Assembly (NCBI GenBank): GCA_035646535.1
Contig: DASRPD010000112.1
Location: forward strand, 1 to 52,674
Reading direction: 5' to 3'
Length of the DNA: 52,674 bases
Source of the DNA: DASRPD01 sp035646535
GTDB taxonomy: Bacteria; Actinomycetota; Acidimicrobiia; IMCC26256; JANYLB01
The notes under the pieces were generated by a model, which worked only from the letters and a program-made list of their open reading frames with translations, was not told the DNA's origin and did no database searches. How positions within the stretch are numbered: position 1 is the stretch's first letter; every line of letters begins with the position of its first letter. This document shows positions 42,389 to 52,261 of this stretch, one piece after another. The position numbers and the translations under genes were made by a program.

Positions 42389-43749
42389 GCCGCCACGACG
42401 CGGACGCGACGGCCGGCTGGTCGCCCGAGTCGTGGCGCGACCGGCATGCCGCCCAGCAGCCTGCCTGGCCGGACGACAAGGCGCTCGAAACCACCCTCGA
42501 CGAGCTGCGGCGCCTGCCCCCGCTCGTGTTCGCGGGCGAGGCGCGCGATCTCACCGGCGCGCTCGCCGAAGTCGCCGCCGGACGCGGGTTCCTCCTCCAG
42601 GCCGGCGACTGCGCGGAGAGCTTCGAGGCCTTCTCGGCCGACGCCATCCGCGACAAGCTGAAGGTGATCCTCCAGATGGCCGTGGTGCTGACCTACAGCA
42701 CCGGCGTGCCGACCGTGAAGGTCGGCCGGATGGCCGGACAGTTCACCAAGCCCCGCTCGTCATCGACCGAGCGGCGCGGTGCAGTGGAGCTGCCCTCGTT
42801 CCGAGGCGACACGGTCAACGACTTCGCGTTCGAGGCCGAGGCCCGCCGCCCGGACCCGCGGCGGATCCTGCGCGCGTACCACCAATCGGCCGCGACGCTG
42901 AACCTCGTGCGCGCCCTCACCAAAGGGGGATACGCCGATCTGAGGCGGGTGCACGCGTGGAACCTCGAGTTCGTCGGCCACAGCACGACCGGACGGCGTT
43001 ACGAGACGCTCGCCGCCGAGATCGACCGGGCGCTGCGATTCATGGCCGCGTGCGGCGTGGACCTCGACCGCGACGCCAACCTCCGCCAGGTCGACCTGTA
43101 CACGTCCCACGAGGCGCTGCTGCTCTCCTACGAGGAGGCGCTGACGCGCACCGACAGCCTCACGGGCGATGCGTACGACTGCTCGGGACACCTCCTCTGG
43201 ATCGGCGAGCGGACCCGCGGCATCGATGACGCGCACGTCGAGTTCCTGCGCGGCGTCGAGAACCCGATCGGCGTCAAGCTCGGGCCCACCTCCGAACCCG
43301 ACGACGTCCTCGCCCTCTGCGAGCGACTCAACCCCGCACGCCGTGCCGGACGGTTGGTGCTGTACAGCCGCATGGGCGCCGAGCGCGTCGCGGCTTCGTT
43401 GCCACCCCTGCTCGACGCCGTCCGCCGGTCGGGCCACCCGGTCGTGTGGGCGTGTGATCCGATGCACGGCAACACGTTCACCCACGCGAGCGGCTACAAG
43501 ACCCGCCACCTCGACGACATCATGGCCGAGATTCGCGACTTCTTCACCGCCTGCTTCGCGGCCGACGTGTGGCCCGGTGGCGTACACGTCGAGCTGACCG
43601 GTGAAGACGTCACCGAATGCCTCGGCGGTACCGAGGAGGTCCTCGGCGACCATCTCGTGCAGCGCTACGAGACCATGTGCGACCCGCGCCTCAACGCGCG
43701 CCAGTCGCTCGATCTCGCGTTCCAGGTGGCCGAGCTCCTGAGAGCCTGA
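42385..43749 (+). CDS. aroG: Class II DAHP synthase (shikimate pathway)
   Basis: This enzyme joins phosphoenolpyruvate and erythrose 4-phosphate in the first step of aromatic amino acid synthesis. The 454-residue protein has class II features: LLQAGDCAESF, VGRMAGQFTKPRSS, LYTSHEALLLSYEEALTR, GVKLGPT and ACDPMHGNTF. The GTG overlaps the bpa stop. Length fits the plant-like/mycobacterial form. Confidence 0.93.
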   Translation: MSRHDADATAGWSPESWRDRHAAQQPAWPDDKALETTLDELRRLPPLVFAGEARDLTGALAEVAAGRGFLLQAGDCAESFEAFSADAIRDKLKVILQMAVVLTYSTGVPTVKVGRMAGQFTKPRSSSTERRGAVELPSFRGDTVNDFAFEAEARRPDPRRILRAYHQSAATLNLVRALTKGGYADLRRVHAWNLEFVGHSTTGRRYETLAAEIDRALRFMAACGVDLDRDANLRQVDLYTSHEALLLSYEEALTRTDSLTGDAYDCSGHLLWIGERTRGIDDAHVEFLRGVENPIGVKLGPTSEPDDVLALCERLNPARRAGRLVLYSRMGAERVAASLPPLLDAVRRSGHPVVWACDPMHGNTFTHASGYKTRHLDDIMAEIRDFFTACFAADVWPGGVHVELTGEDVTECLGGTEEVLGDHLVQRYETMCDPRLNARQSLDLAFQVAELLRA

Positions 43750-43766
43750 GCCCGCGAGGGGAACCG

Positions 43767-46700
43767 ATGTCGCAGTTCCAGGATCTCGGACCGAACTCCG
43801 GGCTCATCGAAGAGATGTACCGGCTCTACGTCGAGAACCCGGCCGCGGTGGGCGAGCAGTGGCGCGAGTTCTTCGCCGACTACCGATCGAAGCTGGCTAC
43901 TCCGCCCGATGCCGGGGCAGCCGCGACGCCTTCGCCGAGACCGGCCGGTGAGGAGACGACACCGCTGCGAGGAGCCGCGGCGCGTGTGGTCGAGAACATG
44001 GAAGCGAGCCTGGGCGTGCCGACGGCGACATCGGTGCGAACGATCCCGGCCCGGCTCCTCGAGATCAACCGCACGATCCTGAACAACCACCTCACCCGGA
44101 CGGGCACCGGCAAGGTCAGCTTCACCCACCTGATCGCCTTCGCGGTGCTCCGCTCGCTTGCCCGGTCGCCGTCGCTCCACGCGAGCTTCGCCGTCGTTGA
44201 CGGCAAGCCGGCCCGGGTGGATCTCGACCACGTGAACCTCGGCCTCGCGGTCGACGTGGTCAAGCCCGACGGCGCGCGCTCACTGCTCGTTCCCAACATC
44301 GGACACGCCGACACACTGGACTTCGCAGCATTCCTCGCCGCCTACGAGGAGCTCATCCGCAAGGTCCGCGCCAATCGACTCTCCCCCGACGACTTCGCCG
44401 GGACAACGGCCACGATCACCAACCCGGGGATGATCGGGACGGTGCACTCGGTACCCCGGCTGATGCCGGGTCAGGGCTTCATCGTCGGGGTCGGCTCGAT
44501 CGGCGTGCCCGCCGAGTTCGAGGGCTCCGACCCGCAGGCGCTGGCCCGCATGGGGGTAGGGACCGTGGTCACGGTCACCAACACCTACGACCACCGCATC
44601 ATCGGCGGGGCCGCCAGCGGCGAGTTCCTGCGCGGGATCCACGATCTGCTCCTCGGCCGCGACGACTTCTACGACGACATCTTCCAGAGCTTGGAGGTGC
44701 CGTACGAGCCCGCCCGCTGGAGCACCGACACCGGCGCAGTCGACGACGAAGCGACCCGCGCCGAGAAGGTCGTCCACGTCCACCAGCTCATCAACATGTA
44801 CCGGGTACGCGGGCACCTCCTCGCCAACCTCGATCCGCTGGGTCGGCGAGAGCCACACACCCATCCCGAGCTCGACATCCGCCACTACGGCCTCACGATC
44901 TGGGACCTCGATCGCCGGTTCCCGCTCGGATCGCTCGGCAGCGGCGCGATCGAGCCCCGCGTGATGCCGCTCCGGGAGATTCTCGGCATCCTGCGCGACG
45001 CGTACTCCCGCTCCGTCGGGGTCGAGTACATGCACATCCAAGAGCCCGACCAAAAGGAGTGGATCCAGCGTCACATCGAGGGCGCGCCGAGCGCGACACC
45101 GGCGGCCGCCCAGCGGCACATCCTCGATCGACTCAACGCGGCCGAGGCCTTCGAGTCCTTCCTCCAGCGAAAGTACATCGGTCAGAAGCGCTTCAGCCTC
45201 GAAGGAGCCGAGAGCCTGATCCCGATGCTCGACGCGCTGCTGAACCAAGCCGCCGACGACGGTGTCGACGACGTGTTCCTGGGACTCGCCCATCGGGGTC
45301 GGCTCAACGTGCTCGTGAACATCATCGGCAAGAGCTACGGGCAGATCTTCCGAGAGTTCGAAGGCGCGCTCGACCCCTCGAGCGTGCAGGGTTCGGGCGA
45401 CGTGAAGTACCACCTCGGCGCGACGGGCCAACACGTCGCGCCGTCGGGTACCCAGGTCAGGGTCACGGTCGCGTCCAATCCGAGCCACCTCGAAGCCGTC
45501 GACCCGGTGGTGGAAGGAATGGCGCGCGCGCACGGCGACCTCGCCGACGATGGCGCGCGTGACCGGGTGTTGCCGGTGCTCGTCCACGGCGACGCCGCCT
45601 TCGCCGGCCAGGGGGTCGTCGCCGAGACACTCAACCTGTCCTCGGTCGACGGCTATGAGGTCGGCGGCACCGTCCACGTCGTCGTGAACAACCAGCTCGG
45701 CTTCACGACTGCACCGGCCCAGGGCCGCTCGTGTGTGTACGCGACCGACGTCGCGAAGATGGTACAGGCGCCGATCTTCCACGTGAACGGCGACGACCCC
45801 GAGGCGTGCGTGCGCGTCACCCGCCTTGCATTCGAGTTCCGTCGGGAGTTCCACAAGGACGTCGTCGTCGACATGGTCTGCTATCGACGGTACGGGCACA
45901 ACGAGGCCGACGAGCCCGCGTTCACCCAACCGCTGATGTACGAGCTGATCGATGAGCGACGGTCGGTCCGCAAGCTCTACACCGAACAGCTCGTGAACCG
46001 CGGTGACATGAGCCTCACCGACGCCGAAGCTTCGCTGGACGATTTCCGCGCCCGCATGAACGCTGCGTTCGAGGAGGTGCAGGAGACCGAGGTCGAGCCT
46101 CCGCCCGCCGCACCGCCCGAGGTTGCTGCGCCGTCGGCCGTCGGTGTCGTCGCGGTGGAGACCGGCGTACCGATCGCGACGCTGGACCGAATCGTGACCT
46201 CGCTCACGGAATGGCCCGACGAGCTGCGGGTGCACCCCAAGCTCGAACGGCTGCTGGGTGGTCACCGCCTGGCCTTCGACCGCGGCGAGGTCGACTGGGC
46301 CCTGGCCGAGGCGCTCGCGTTCGGTTCCATGGTCCTCGCCGGAACCGCGGTTCGCCTGTCCGGCCAGGACACCCGCCGAGGCACGTTCAGCCAACGCCAT
46401 GGTGCACTCGTCGACATCATCGACGGGCACGACTACGTACCGCTCGCGCACCTCTCGCCCGACCAGGCGCCGTTCATGGTGTACGACTCGGTGCTGTCGG
46501 AGTACGCGGCGCTCGGATTCGAGTACGGCTACTCGATCGGTGCCCCGGACGCGTTCGTCGCCTGGGAGGCCCAGTTCGGGGACTTCGCCAACGGCGCGCA
46601 GATCATCATCGACCAGTTCGTCGTGGCGGCGCAGGACAAGTGGGGCCAGCACAGCTCACTCACATTGCTGTTGCCCCACGGGTTCGAGGGCCAGGGCCCG

Positions 46701-47321
46701 GAGCACTCGAGCGCACGCATCGAGCGGTTCCTGACGCTCTGCGCGGAGGACAACCTCCGGGTCGTGTACCCGTCGACGGCCGCGCAGTACTTCCACGCGT
46801 TGCGACGTCAGGTCCACGCGCCCGAGCCCAAGCCGCTCGTCTGCTTCACGCCCAAGCGGTACCTGCGGATGCCCAGCGCGCGCTCGCCGGTCTCGGCGCT
46901 GACCGACGACCGGTTCGAGGCCGTGCTCGACGACCCGTCGCCCACACTCGATCGCGATGCCGTCCGGCGGGTACTGCTGTGCACAGGCAAGATCGCCTAC
47001 GAGCTGGCCGCACGTCGCGACGAGCGCGCCGCGCCTGTGGCCGTCGTCCGCGTCGAGCAGCTCTACCCCTGGCCCGGCGAGGAGATCGCGGAGGTCTTGG
47101 CGCGCTACCCGTCAGCCCGTACGGTGTGGTGGATACAGGAAGAGCCGGCGAACATGGGGGCATGGAGCTTCGCCCACGCGCGGCTCCACCGCGTGCTCGG
47201 TGAGCGTCTCGAGCTCGGTCACGTCGCCCGTGCCGCGAGCGCGAGCCCGGCGAGCGGCAGCGCCTCGGTGCACGACCGCGAGCAGGGCCAGCTCCTCGAC
47301 GAGGCCCTGGCCGGAGCCTGA
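43767..47321 (+). CDS. kgd: Multifunctional 2-oxoglutarate metabolism enzyme (Kgd type)
   Basis: This 1184-residue protein fuses E2 and E1 functions of 2-oxoglutarate metabolism. It starts with a short E1-binding helix (FQDLGPNSGLIEEMYRLY), a Pro/Ala linker (about 45-75), an acyltransferase-like domain (about 85-320, with the catalytic HRII histidine) and the thiamine-diphosphate E1 region (about 340-1184, with GDAAFAGQGVVAETLNLS and HVNGDDPEAC). The layout matches mycobacterial Kgd (about 1230 residues). GAGGGGA precedes the ATG. Confidence 0.94.
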   Translation: MSQFQDLGPNSGLIEEMYRLYVENPAAVGEQWREFFADYRSKLATPPDAGAAATPSPRPAGEETTPLRGAAARVVENMEASLGVPTATSVRTIPARLLEINRTILNNHLTRTGTGKVSFTHLIAFAVLRSLARSPSLHASFAVVDGKPARVDLDHVNLGLAVDVVKPDGARSLLVPNIGHADTLDFAAFLAAYEELIRKVRANRLSPDDFAGTTATITNPGMIGTVHSVPRLMPGQGFIVGVGSIGVPAEFEGSDPQALARMGVGTVVTVTNTYDHRIIGGAASGEFLRGIHDLLLGRDDFYDDIFQSLEVPYEPARWSTDTGAVDDEATRAEKVVHVHQLINMYRVRGHLLANLDPLGRREPHTHPELDIRHYGLTIWDLDRRFPLGSLGSGAIEPRVMPLREILGILRDAYSRSVGVEYMHIQEPDQKEWIQRHIEGAPSATPAAAQRHILDRLNAAEAFESFLQRKYIGQKRFSLEGAESLIPMLDALLNQAADDGVDDVFLGLAHRGRLNVLVNIIGKSYGQIFREFEGALDPSSVQGSGDVKYHLGATGQHVAPSGTQVRVTVASNPSHLEAVDPVVEGMARAHGDLADDGARDRVLPVLVHGDAAFAGQGVVAETLNLSSVDGYEVGGTVHVVVNNQLGFTTAPAQGRSCVYATDVAKMVQAPIFHVNGDDPEACVRVTRLAFEFRREFHKDVVVDMVCYRRYGHNEADEPAFTQPLMYELIDERRSVRKLYTEQLVNRGDMSLTDAEASLDDFRARMNAAFEEVQETEVEPPPAAPPEVAAPSAVGVVAVETGVPIATLDRIVTSLTEWPDELRVHPKLERLLGGHRLAFDRGEVDWALAEALAFGSMVLAGTAVRLSGQDTRRGTFSQRHGALVDIIDGHDYVPLAHLSPDQAPFMVYDSVLSEYAALGFEYGYSIGAPDAFVAWEAQFGDFANGAQIIIDQFVVAAQDKWGQHSSLTLLLPHGFEGQGPEHSSARIERFLTLCAEDNLRVVYPSTAAQYFHALRRQVHAPEPKPLVCFTPKRYLRMPSARSPVSALTDDRFEAVLDDPSPTLDRDAVRRVLLCTGKIAYELAARRDERAAPVAVVRVEQLYPWPGEEIAEVLARYPSARTVWWIQEEPANMGAWSFAHARLHRVLGERLELGHVARAASASPASGSASVHDREQGQLLDEALAGA

Positions 47322-47347
47322 ACGACACGCGGCCGGCCGGCCACGCC

Positions 47348-47944
47348 TCAGGTGGAGGCAGAGGCGGGCGGGAAGGCGCGCACGATGGTGTCGACGAGAC
47401 GATCCACGTACTCGTCGGTCACGCCCGAACCGACGACAAGCGTCCGGTAGAACAACGGCGCCACGAACATATCGAGGACGAAGTCGGCGTCGACGGCGGC
47501 CGCGAGCTCTCCCCGATCGATCGCGCGCCGGAGAATGACGAGCGACTCCTCGCGTCGTTCGCTCACCAATCGACTGTGCTGGCGAGCGAGCTCCGGGTCA
47601 CGTCCCCGGGCGAGAAGCATCGCGGGGATGGCGCGACCGGCGGCGGACGAGGTGAGCATGCGGACGTAGCCTCGGGCGAGCTCCACCAGATCTCCGCGCA
47701 ACGTTCCCGAGTCGGGGGCCGGGCCGATCTGGTCGATGATGCAGCTCACCGCCGCAGTGATGAGGTCGGCCTTGGTCGGGTAGCGCCGGTAGATCGCCGC
47801 CTTGCCGACCCCGGCCGTCTCGGCGACCTGTTCGACGGAGACGCCGGCGTAGCCGAGCTCGGCGAACAGCACACCTGTCGCGTCGAGAACGGCGGCGTCG
47901 ATCTCGCGGCTACGCGGCCGGCCGGGCCGGCGGGGGTCGTTCAT
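47348..47944 (-). CDS. TetR-family regulator of the adjacent exporter
   Basis: This 198-residue protein has the helix-turn-helix AELGYAGVSVEQVAETAGV and GKAAIYRRYPTKADL. Its start overlaps the exporter stop (ATGA), so repressor and pump are co-expressed. A near-perfect palindrome at the exporter start is the likely operator. Confidence 0.9.
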   Translation of the reverse strand: MNDPRRPGRPRSREIDAAVLDATGVLFAELGYAGVSVEQVAETAGVGKAAIYRRYPTKADLITAAVSCIIDQIGPAPDSGTLRGDLVELARGYVRMLTSSAAGRAIPAMLLARGRDPELARQHSRLVSERREESLVILRRAIDRGELAAAVDADFVLDMFVAPLFYRTLVVGSGVTDEYVDRLVDTIVRAFPPASAST

Positions 47945-49608
47945 TCGGCCGACTCCGGTCGCTCTCCACCATCGCCCGCGACGTGCATCTCACGCGCGTA
48001 CTCCTCGGCCTGCTCGGCGACGTCGGTCGCGCGGGCGTGCGCCGGGAGCCAGAGCGCGGCGACGATCGCGCCGACGAATGTCGCGATCGCGGCTACCGCG
48101 ACGCCGTAGTGCATCGCGCCCACGAAGGCCTCGTTCGCGGTCCGGACCAGGTCGGCCGAGAGTTGGCGGGCCGCGGGGCCCGACAAACCGAGCTGGTCGG
48201 GCAGGTCCTGCGCGATCTGGATGGCGGCGCCCAGCTGGCCCTGGGCGGCTTCCTTCGCGCTCTCGAATCCGGACTGGCCCTGCGGCGGCACCCGCGGTGC
48301 GAACCGATCGAACCACTCGCCCACTCGCGAGCCGTAGGTCGACGACATGACGCTGCCGATGATCGCGACACCGAGCGCGCCACCGACCTGGCGCGTGGTG
48401 TCGTTCACCGCCGAGCCCACGCCGGCTTTGGCGAGCGGCAGCGAGCCCATGACGGACTCGGTGGCCGGCGCCATCGTGAGCCCCATCCCGACCGCCATGA
48501 CCATGAGCCGCCAGATGAGATTGCCGTAGGACTCGTCGACGCCGAGCTGGGTCATGAGCAGCAGACCGGCGGTGACGAGCAGCAATCCGGTCGCGACCAC
48601 CACCTTCGTGCCGACTCGTTCCACGACCTTCGGCGAGATGGCCGCCACGACGCCCATCGTGAGCGCGAACGGCAGCAACCGGATGCCGGCCGCGAGGGGG
48701 TCATAGCCAAGCGTGAACTGGAGGTACTGGGTGAGCAGGAACAGCGATCCGAACATGGCGAAGAAGATGAACGTGATCGATGCGCTGGCCGCGCTGAACC
48801 GCGGGTTGGCGAAGAACCGGACGTCGAGCATCGGGTGATCGGTGCGCGTCTCCCACCAGATGAACACACCAGCCAGCGCGAGCCCACCGACGAGCGCGAC
48901 CAGGACCGCGGGATCGGTCCAGCCGCTGTCGGGCGCCTCGATGATGGCGTAGAGCAACGCACTGAGCCCGACGATCGAGGCCAGCGCGCCGACCGGATCG
49001 AGCTTCGGCGTGGCCGGGTCCTTCGAGTCGGGAATCAGGAAGAAGCCCGCGAGGAGCCCGAGGGCGACGATGGGCAGGTTCACGAGGAAGACCGATCCCC
49101 AGTAGAAGTGCTCGAGCAGGAACCCACCGGTGAGCGGTCCGAGCGCCGCGCCCGCCCCCGCGGTGCCGGCCCAGAAGCCGATGGCCCGGCCGCGCTCGTT
49201 GCTCGGAAATACGTTGGTGATGATCGACAGCGTCGCCGGCATGATCAGCGCGCCGCCGATGCCCATGAACGCTCGGGTGCCGATGAGTTGATCGGCGCTG
49301 CCGGCCAACGCGGAGGCGAGCGAACCGAGACCGAACAACACGAATCCCACCTGGAGCGCACCGCGACGCCCGTAGCGGTCCCCCAGGCTGCCCATGGTGA
49401 GCAACAGCCCCGCGAACACGAGGGTGTACGAGTCGATGATCCATTGGATCTGGCTGTTCGAGGCGTCGAGGTCGCGCACGATGGTCGGGATCGCGACGTT
49501 GAGGATCGAGTTGTCCAATACGATGATGAGCAGGCTGAAGCACAGCACCGCGAGGATCAGCCAGCGACGCTCGTAGGCGCGCGACTGCACTCGCTCCGAG
49601 AGGTTCAT
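47941..49608 (-). CDS. MFS transporter, DHA2/EmrB-QacA drug exporter family
   Basis: This protein of about 555 residues has 14 predicted membrane helices. Family motifs are present: LDNSILNVAIPTIVRDL (motif in helix 1), GSLGDRYGRRGALQVG (motif A) and GPLTGGFLLEHFYWGSVFLVN (motif C region), shown in part. It probably exports drugs or other amphipathic compounds by proton antiport. I favour the ATG at 49608 (MNLSERVQ), because the operator overlaps the alternative ATG at 49632. Confidence 0.9.
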   Translation of the reverse strand: MNLSERVQSRAYERRWLILAVLCFSLLIIVLDNSILNVAIPTIVRDLDASNSQIQWIIDSYTLVFAGLLLTMGSLGDRYGRRGALQVGFVLFGLGSLASALAGSADQLIGTRAFMGIGGALIMPATLSIITNVFPSNERGRAIGFWAGTAGAGAALGPLTGGFLLEHFYWGSVFLVNLPIVALGLLAGFFLIPDSKDPATPKLDPVGALASIVGLSALLYAIIEAPDSGWTDPAVLVALVGGLALAGVFIWWETRTDHPMLDVRFFANPRFSAASASITFIFFAMFGSLFLLTQYLQFTLGYDPLAAGIRLLPFALTMGVVAAISPKVVERVGTKVVVATGLLLVTAGLLLMTQLGVDESYGNLIWRLMVMAVGMGLTMAPATESVMGSLPLAKAGVGSAVNDTTRQVGGALGVAIIGSVMSSTYGSRVGEWFDRFAPRVPPQGQSGFESAKEAAQGQLGAAIQIAQDLPDQLGLSGPAARQLSADLVRTANEAFVGAMHYGVAVAAIATFVGAIVAALWLPAHARATDVAEQAEEYAREMHVAGDGGERPESAE

Positions 49609-49630
49609 CGGTTGATGCAACCCGCTCACC

Positions 49631-49654
49631 ATACGAAACGCAACCGTCTCGTAT
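49631..49654. promoter_or_regulatory. 24-bp palindromic TetR operator
   Basis: ATACGAAACG, 4 bases, CGTCTCGTAT form a near-perfect palindrome (one mismatch per 10-base arm) just upstream of the exporter gene. Confidence 0.65.
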
Positions 49655-49680
49655 TGAAAAGGGCGGGGCGAGCCGGCCGG

Positions 49681-49722
49681 GCTGGATCAGGCGGGCTGGA
49701 TCAGGCGGGGTCGATCAGGCGG
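49681..49722. repeat. 14-bp tandem repeat, three copies, over the dapA-like stop
   Basis: Two exact copies of GCTGGATCAGGCGG are followed by one variant copy. The last copy contains the stop codon of the DapA-family gene. Confidence 0.75.
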
Positions 49723-50608
49723 CGGCTGCGACCGCAGCGAGCGCCCGCTCGAGCGAGGCCGGCGAGGCCGTCGTCAGCGGCGCCCGCACGTCGGGGGTGG
49801 GGATCCGGCCCTGGCTGTGGAGCACCGCCTTGAACACCGCGGGGTTCGGATCGGCGAATCCCGCCTCGACGACCGGCAGCAGCGCCTCGGCGTGGCGGCG
49901 CCCCTCGTCGACCTTGCCCGCGAGGCCGCACTCGATCATCGCCACGAACCGCTCGGTGCAGAGGTGCGCCGACGCGCAGATCGCGCCTGCACCGCCCATC
50001 AGCGTGAGCGGGAACAGGAACGGGTCCTCGCCACCCAACACGGCGAAGTCGTCGGGTGCGCCGGCCAACAATCGCAGCGTGTCGAGGTCGAGCCCGGTCG
50101 CGGCTTGTTTGATGGCAGCGACGTTCGGGTGCTCGGCGACCTCGAGCACCCCCGCGGCGCTCAGGTGCCGACCGGTGCGGATCGCGATGTTGTAGAGCAC
50201 GAGGGGCACGGGCGACGCGTCGGCCGCGGCCCGGAAGTGCGCCACGATCCCGGCTTCGGAAGGCCGCACGTAATACGGCACCACGACGAGCGCGCCCACG
50301 AGCGCCGGAATGCCGCGCAGGCCTTCGACCGCGGCAACCGTCGTGCGGGTGCTGTTCGTGCCCGCACCGACGATGAGCTGCGCGTCGCTCTCGGCGCAGA
50401 CGCGGGCGCAGGCATCGATGACCGCCCGGCGTTCCGAGGGATCCAGCGCGGTCGATTCCCCGGTGGTGCCGAGCGCCACGATGCCACGGCACCCGGCCTC
50501 GATGTACTCACGACCAAGCTGTTCGATCGCGTCGACCGCGACCTCGCCCGCGGCGTCGAAGGGCGTGATCAGCGGGACGTAGGTCCCCCGCAGTGAGATG
50601 GCGGACAT
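49715..50608 (-). CDS. DapA-family lyase (DHDPS/NAL superfamily)
   Basis: This 297-residue TIM-barrel protein has the family GTTGES motif, the Schiff-base lysine in NVAAIKQAATG, the VLYNIAIRTG tyrosine and arginine, and YYVRPSEAG where YYNKP is usual. It could be dihydrodipicolinate synthase or a related aldolase; the window has no other dapA, but lysA is 18 kb away. The ATG at 50608 has TATCCT 7 bases upstream; the frame extends to 50629. Confidence 0.88.
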   Translation of the reverse strand: MSAISLRGTYVPLITPFDAAGEVAVDAIEQLGREYIEAGCRGIVALGTTGESTALDPSERRAVIDACARVCAESDAQLIVGAGTNSTRTTVAAVEGLRGIPALVGALVVVPYYVRPSEAGIVAHFRAAADASPVPLVLYNIAIRTGRHLSAAGVLEVAEHPNVAAIKQAATGLDLDTLRLLAGAPDDFAVLGGEDPFLFPLTLMGGAGAICASAHLCTERFVAMIECGLAGKVDEGRRHAEALLPVVEAGFADPNPAVFKAVLHSQGRIPTPDVRAPLTTASPASLERALAAVAAAA

Positions 50609-50615
50609 TGCGGCG

Positions 50616-50621
50616 AGGATA
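50616..50621 (-). promoter_or_regulatory. -10 box for the leaderless DapA-family transcript
   Basis: TATCCT on the minus strand ends 7 bases before the ATG at 50608. Confidence 0.5.
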
Positions 50622-50753
50622 CCGCGCACGGCGCGCCGACGCTCCGGGGAATCGACCGTTCAACCGGTCGCCCCTCGGTGCCGCGTCCGGCCAGACCGGC
50701 CGATATCGTCGCGGCCACCCTCGAGATCGGGGGAGCGGACATCGGGGGAGCTC

Positions 50754-52232
50754 ATGAGTGACGACCGACGCGGCTCCGACGGTGCACCCCGGAAGCTGCG
50801 CTTCGCCATCATCGGCGCGGGGATGGCCGGGATCCTGAGCGCGATCAAGCTGACCGAGGCCGGCGACACCGACTTCACGATCTACGAGAAGGCCGACCGA
50901 CTCGGCGGCACCTGGCGGGAGAACACCTATCCCGGTATCGCCTGCGACGTCCCGTCGCACCTCTACTGCTATTCGTTCGCACCGAACCCGCAGTGGAGCC
51001 ACCAGTTCTCTCCCGGCGGTGAGATCGAGGCGTACCTCGAGCGGGTGGCAGAGGAGCACGACGTCATCCGCACGATCCGCTTCGGCGACGAGATCACCCG
51101 GTGCACGTGGACCGATGGTCGGTGGACGCTGGAGACGGCCGGTGGCCACCGCGACGAGGTCGACGTGGTGATCGCGGCCACCGGCGTGCTGCACCATCCC
51201 GTGATCCCTGACATCGAGGGCATCGACACCTTCGCCGGCGAGTTGTTCCACAGCGCTCGTTGGAACCACGACGTCGCGGTCGACGGAGCCCGCATCGGCG
51301 TCATCGGCACCGGCTCCACCGCGGTCCAGATGACCTCCGCGCTGGTCAAGCGCGCCGGCCACTTCTCGCTGTTCCAGCGGACCGCGCAGTGGATCATGCC
51401 CCAGACGAACCCTGCCTACTCCGACGAGGAGCAGGCCGCGTGGCGTGAGGAGCCCGAGCAACTCCGCGAGCTCCACGACAAGCTCGCCGAGCTGTTCGGC
51501 GCCTTCGCTCGCGCTGTCGTCGACGCGGACTCACCCGAGATGCAATGGATCGAGGCGACCTGTCTGGCCAACCTCGAGGAGAACGTCCGCGACCCGGAGC
51601 TGCGCGAACGGTTGCGTCCCGACTACCGAGCCGCCTGCAAGCGGCTCGTGATCTCACCGGACTTCTACGAGGCCATCCAACACCCGAACGCGGAGCTCGT
51701 GACCGCGGCGATCGAGCGCATCGAGCCCGGCGGCGTCCGTACGAGCGACGGTCTCCTGCACGAGCTCGACGTGCTCGTCCTCGCGACCGGGTTCCACGCG
51801 GATGCGTTCATGCGACCGATGGAGGTCACCGGTCGTGGCGGGGTGAAGCTCTCGCAGGCCTGGGCCGAACGACCGCGGGCCTACTACTCGATCTCGATCC
51901 CGGAGTTCCCGAACTTCTTCATGCTCAACGGGCCGAACGGTCCGGTCGGGAACTTCTCCCTCATCGAGGTGGCCGAGCTCCAGTTCGCGTACATCGGCAA
52001 GCTCTTGGAGCGGCTGCGAAGCGGCGAGTGCCGCGAGCTCAGCCCGACGCGCGTCGCGACCGACGATCTCGAAGCCGCCCGCGTCGAGGCGGCCAAGAGC
52101 ACGGTGTGGGTCACCGGATGTCGAAGCTGGTATCTCGACGACCGGGGCATCCCGGCGACCTGGCCGTGGTCGTTCGACCGCTTCCGCGAAGCGATGGCGA
52201 CGCCGGCGGTCGACGCGTACGAGATGGCCTAG
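50754..52232 (+). CDS. FAD-dependent Baeyer-Villiger-type monooxygenase
   Basis: This 492-residue flavoprotein has an FAD motif (AIIGAGMAGILSAIKL), YEKADRLGGTWREN, the fingerprint FAGELFHSARWNHD (F-x-G-x3-H-x3-W) of Baeyer-Villiger monooxygenases, and a second nucleotide site (GVIGTGSTAVQM). LATGFHAD is conserved late in the sequence. It probably inserts oxygen into a ketone using NADPH and O2; the substrate is unknown. GGGGGAG lies just before the ATG. Confidence 0.9.
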   Translation: MSDDRRGSDGAPRKLRFAIIGAGMAGILSAIKLTEAGDTDFTIYEKADRLGGTWRENTYPGIACDVPSHLYCYSFAPNPQWSHQFSPGGEIEAYLERVAEEHDVIRTIRFGDEITRCTWTDGRWTLETAGGHRDEVDVVIAATGVLHHPVIPDIEGIDTFAGELFHSARWNHDVAVDGARIGVIGTGSTAVQMTSALVKRAGHFSLFQRTAQWIMPQTNPAYSDEEQAAWREEPEQLRELHDKLAELFGAFARAVVDADSPEMQWIEATCLANLEENVRDPELRERLRPDYRAACKRLVISPDFYEAIQHPNAELVTAAIERIEPGGVRTSDGLLHELDVLVLATGFHADAFMRPMEVTGRGGVKLSQAWAERPRAYYSISIPEFPNFFMLNGPNGPVGNFSLIEVAELQFAYIGKLLERLRSGECRELSPTRVATDDLEAARVEAAKSTVWVTGCRSWYLDDRGIPATWPWSFDRFREAMATPAVDAYEMA

Positions 52233-52249
52233 AGGCGGGCGGCCCCGGC

Positions 52250-52255
52250 TAGCGT
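52250..52255 (+). promoter_or_regulatory. -10 box for the leaderless TSUP transcript
   Basis: TAGCGT ends 6 bases before the ATG at 52262. Confidence 0.5.
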
Positions 52256-52261
52256 GCCCAG

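Noticed and set aside
44280..46652. 790-codon open frame antisense to kgd
   Set aside because: It is a high-GC shadow of a clearly recognised enzyme and has no family features.
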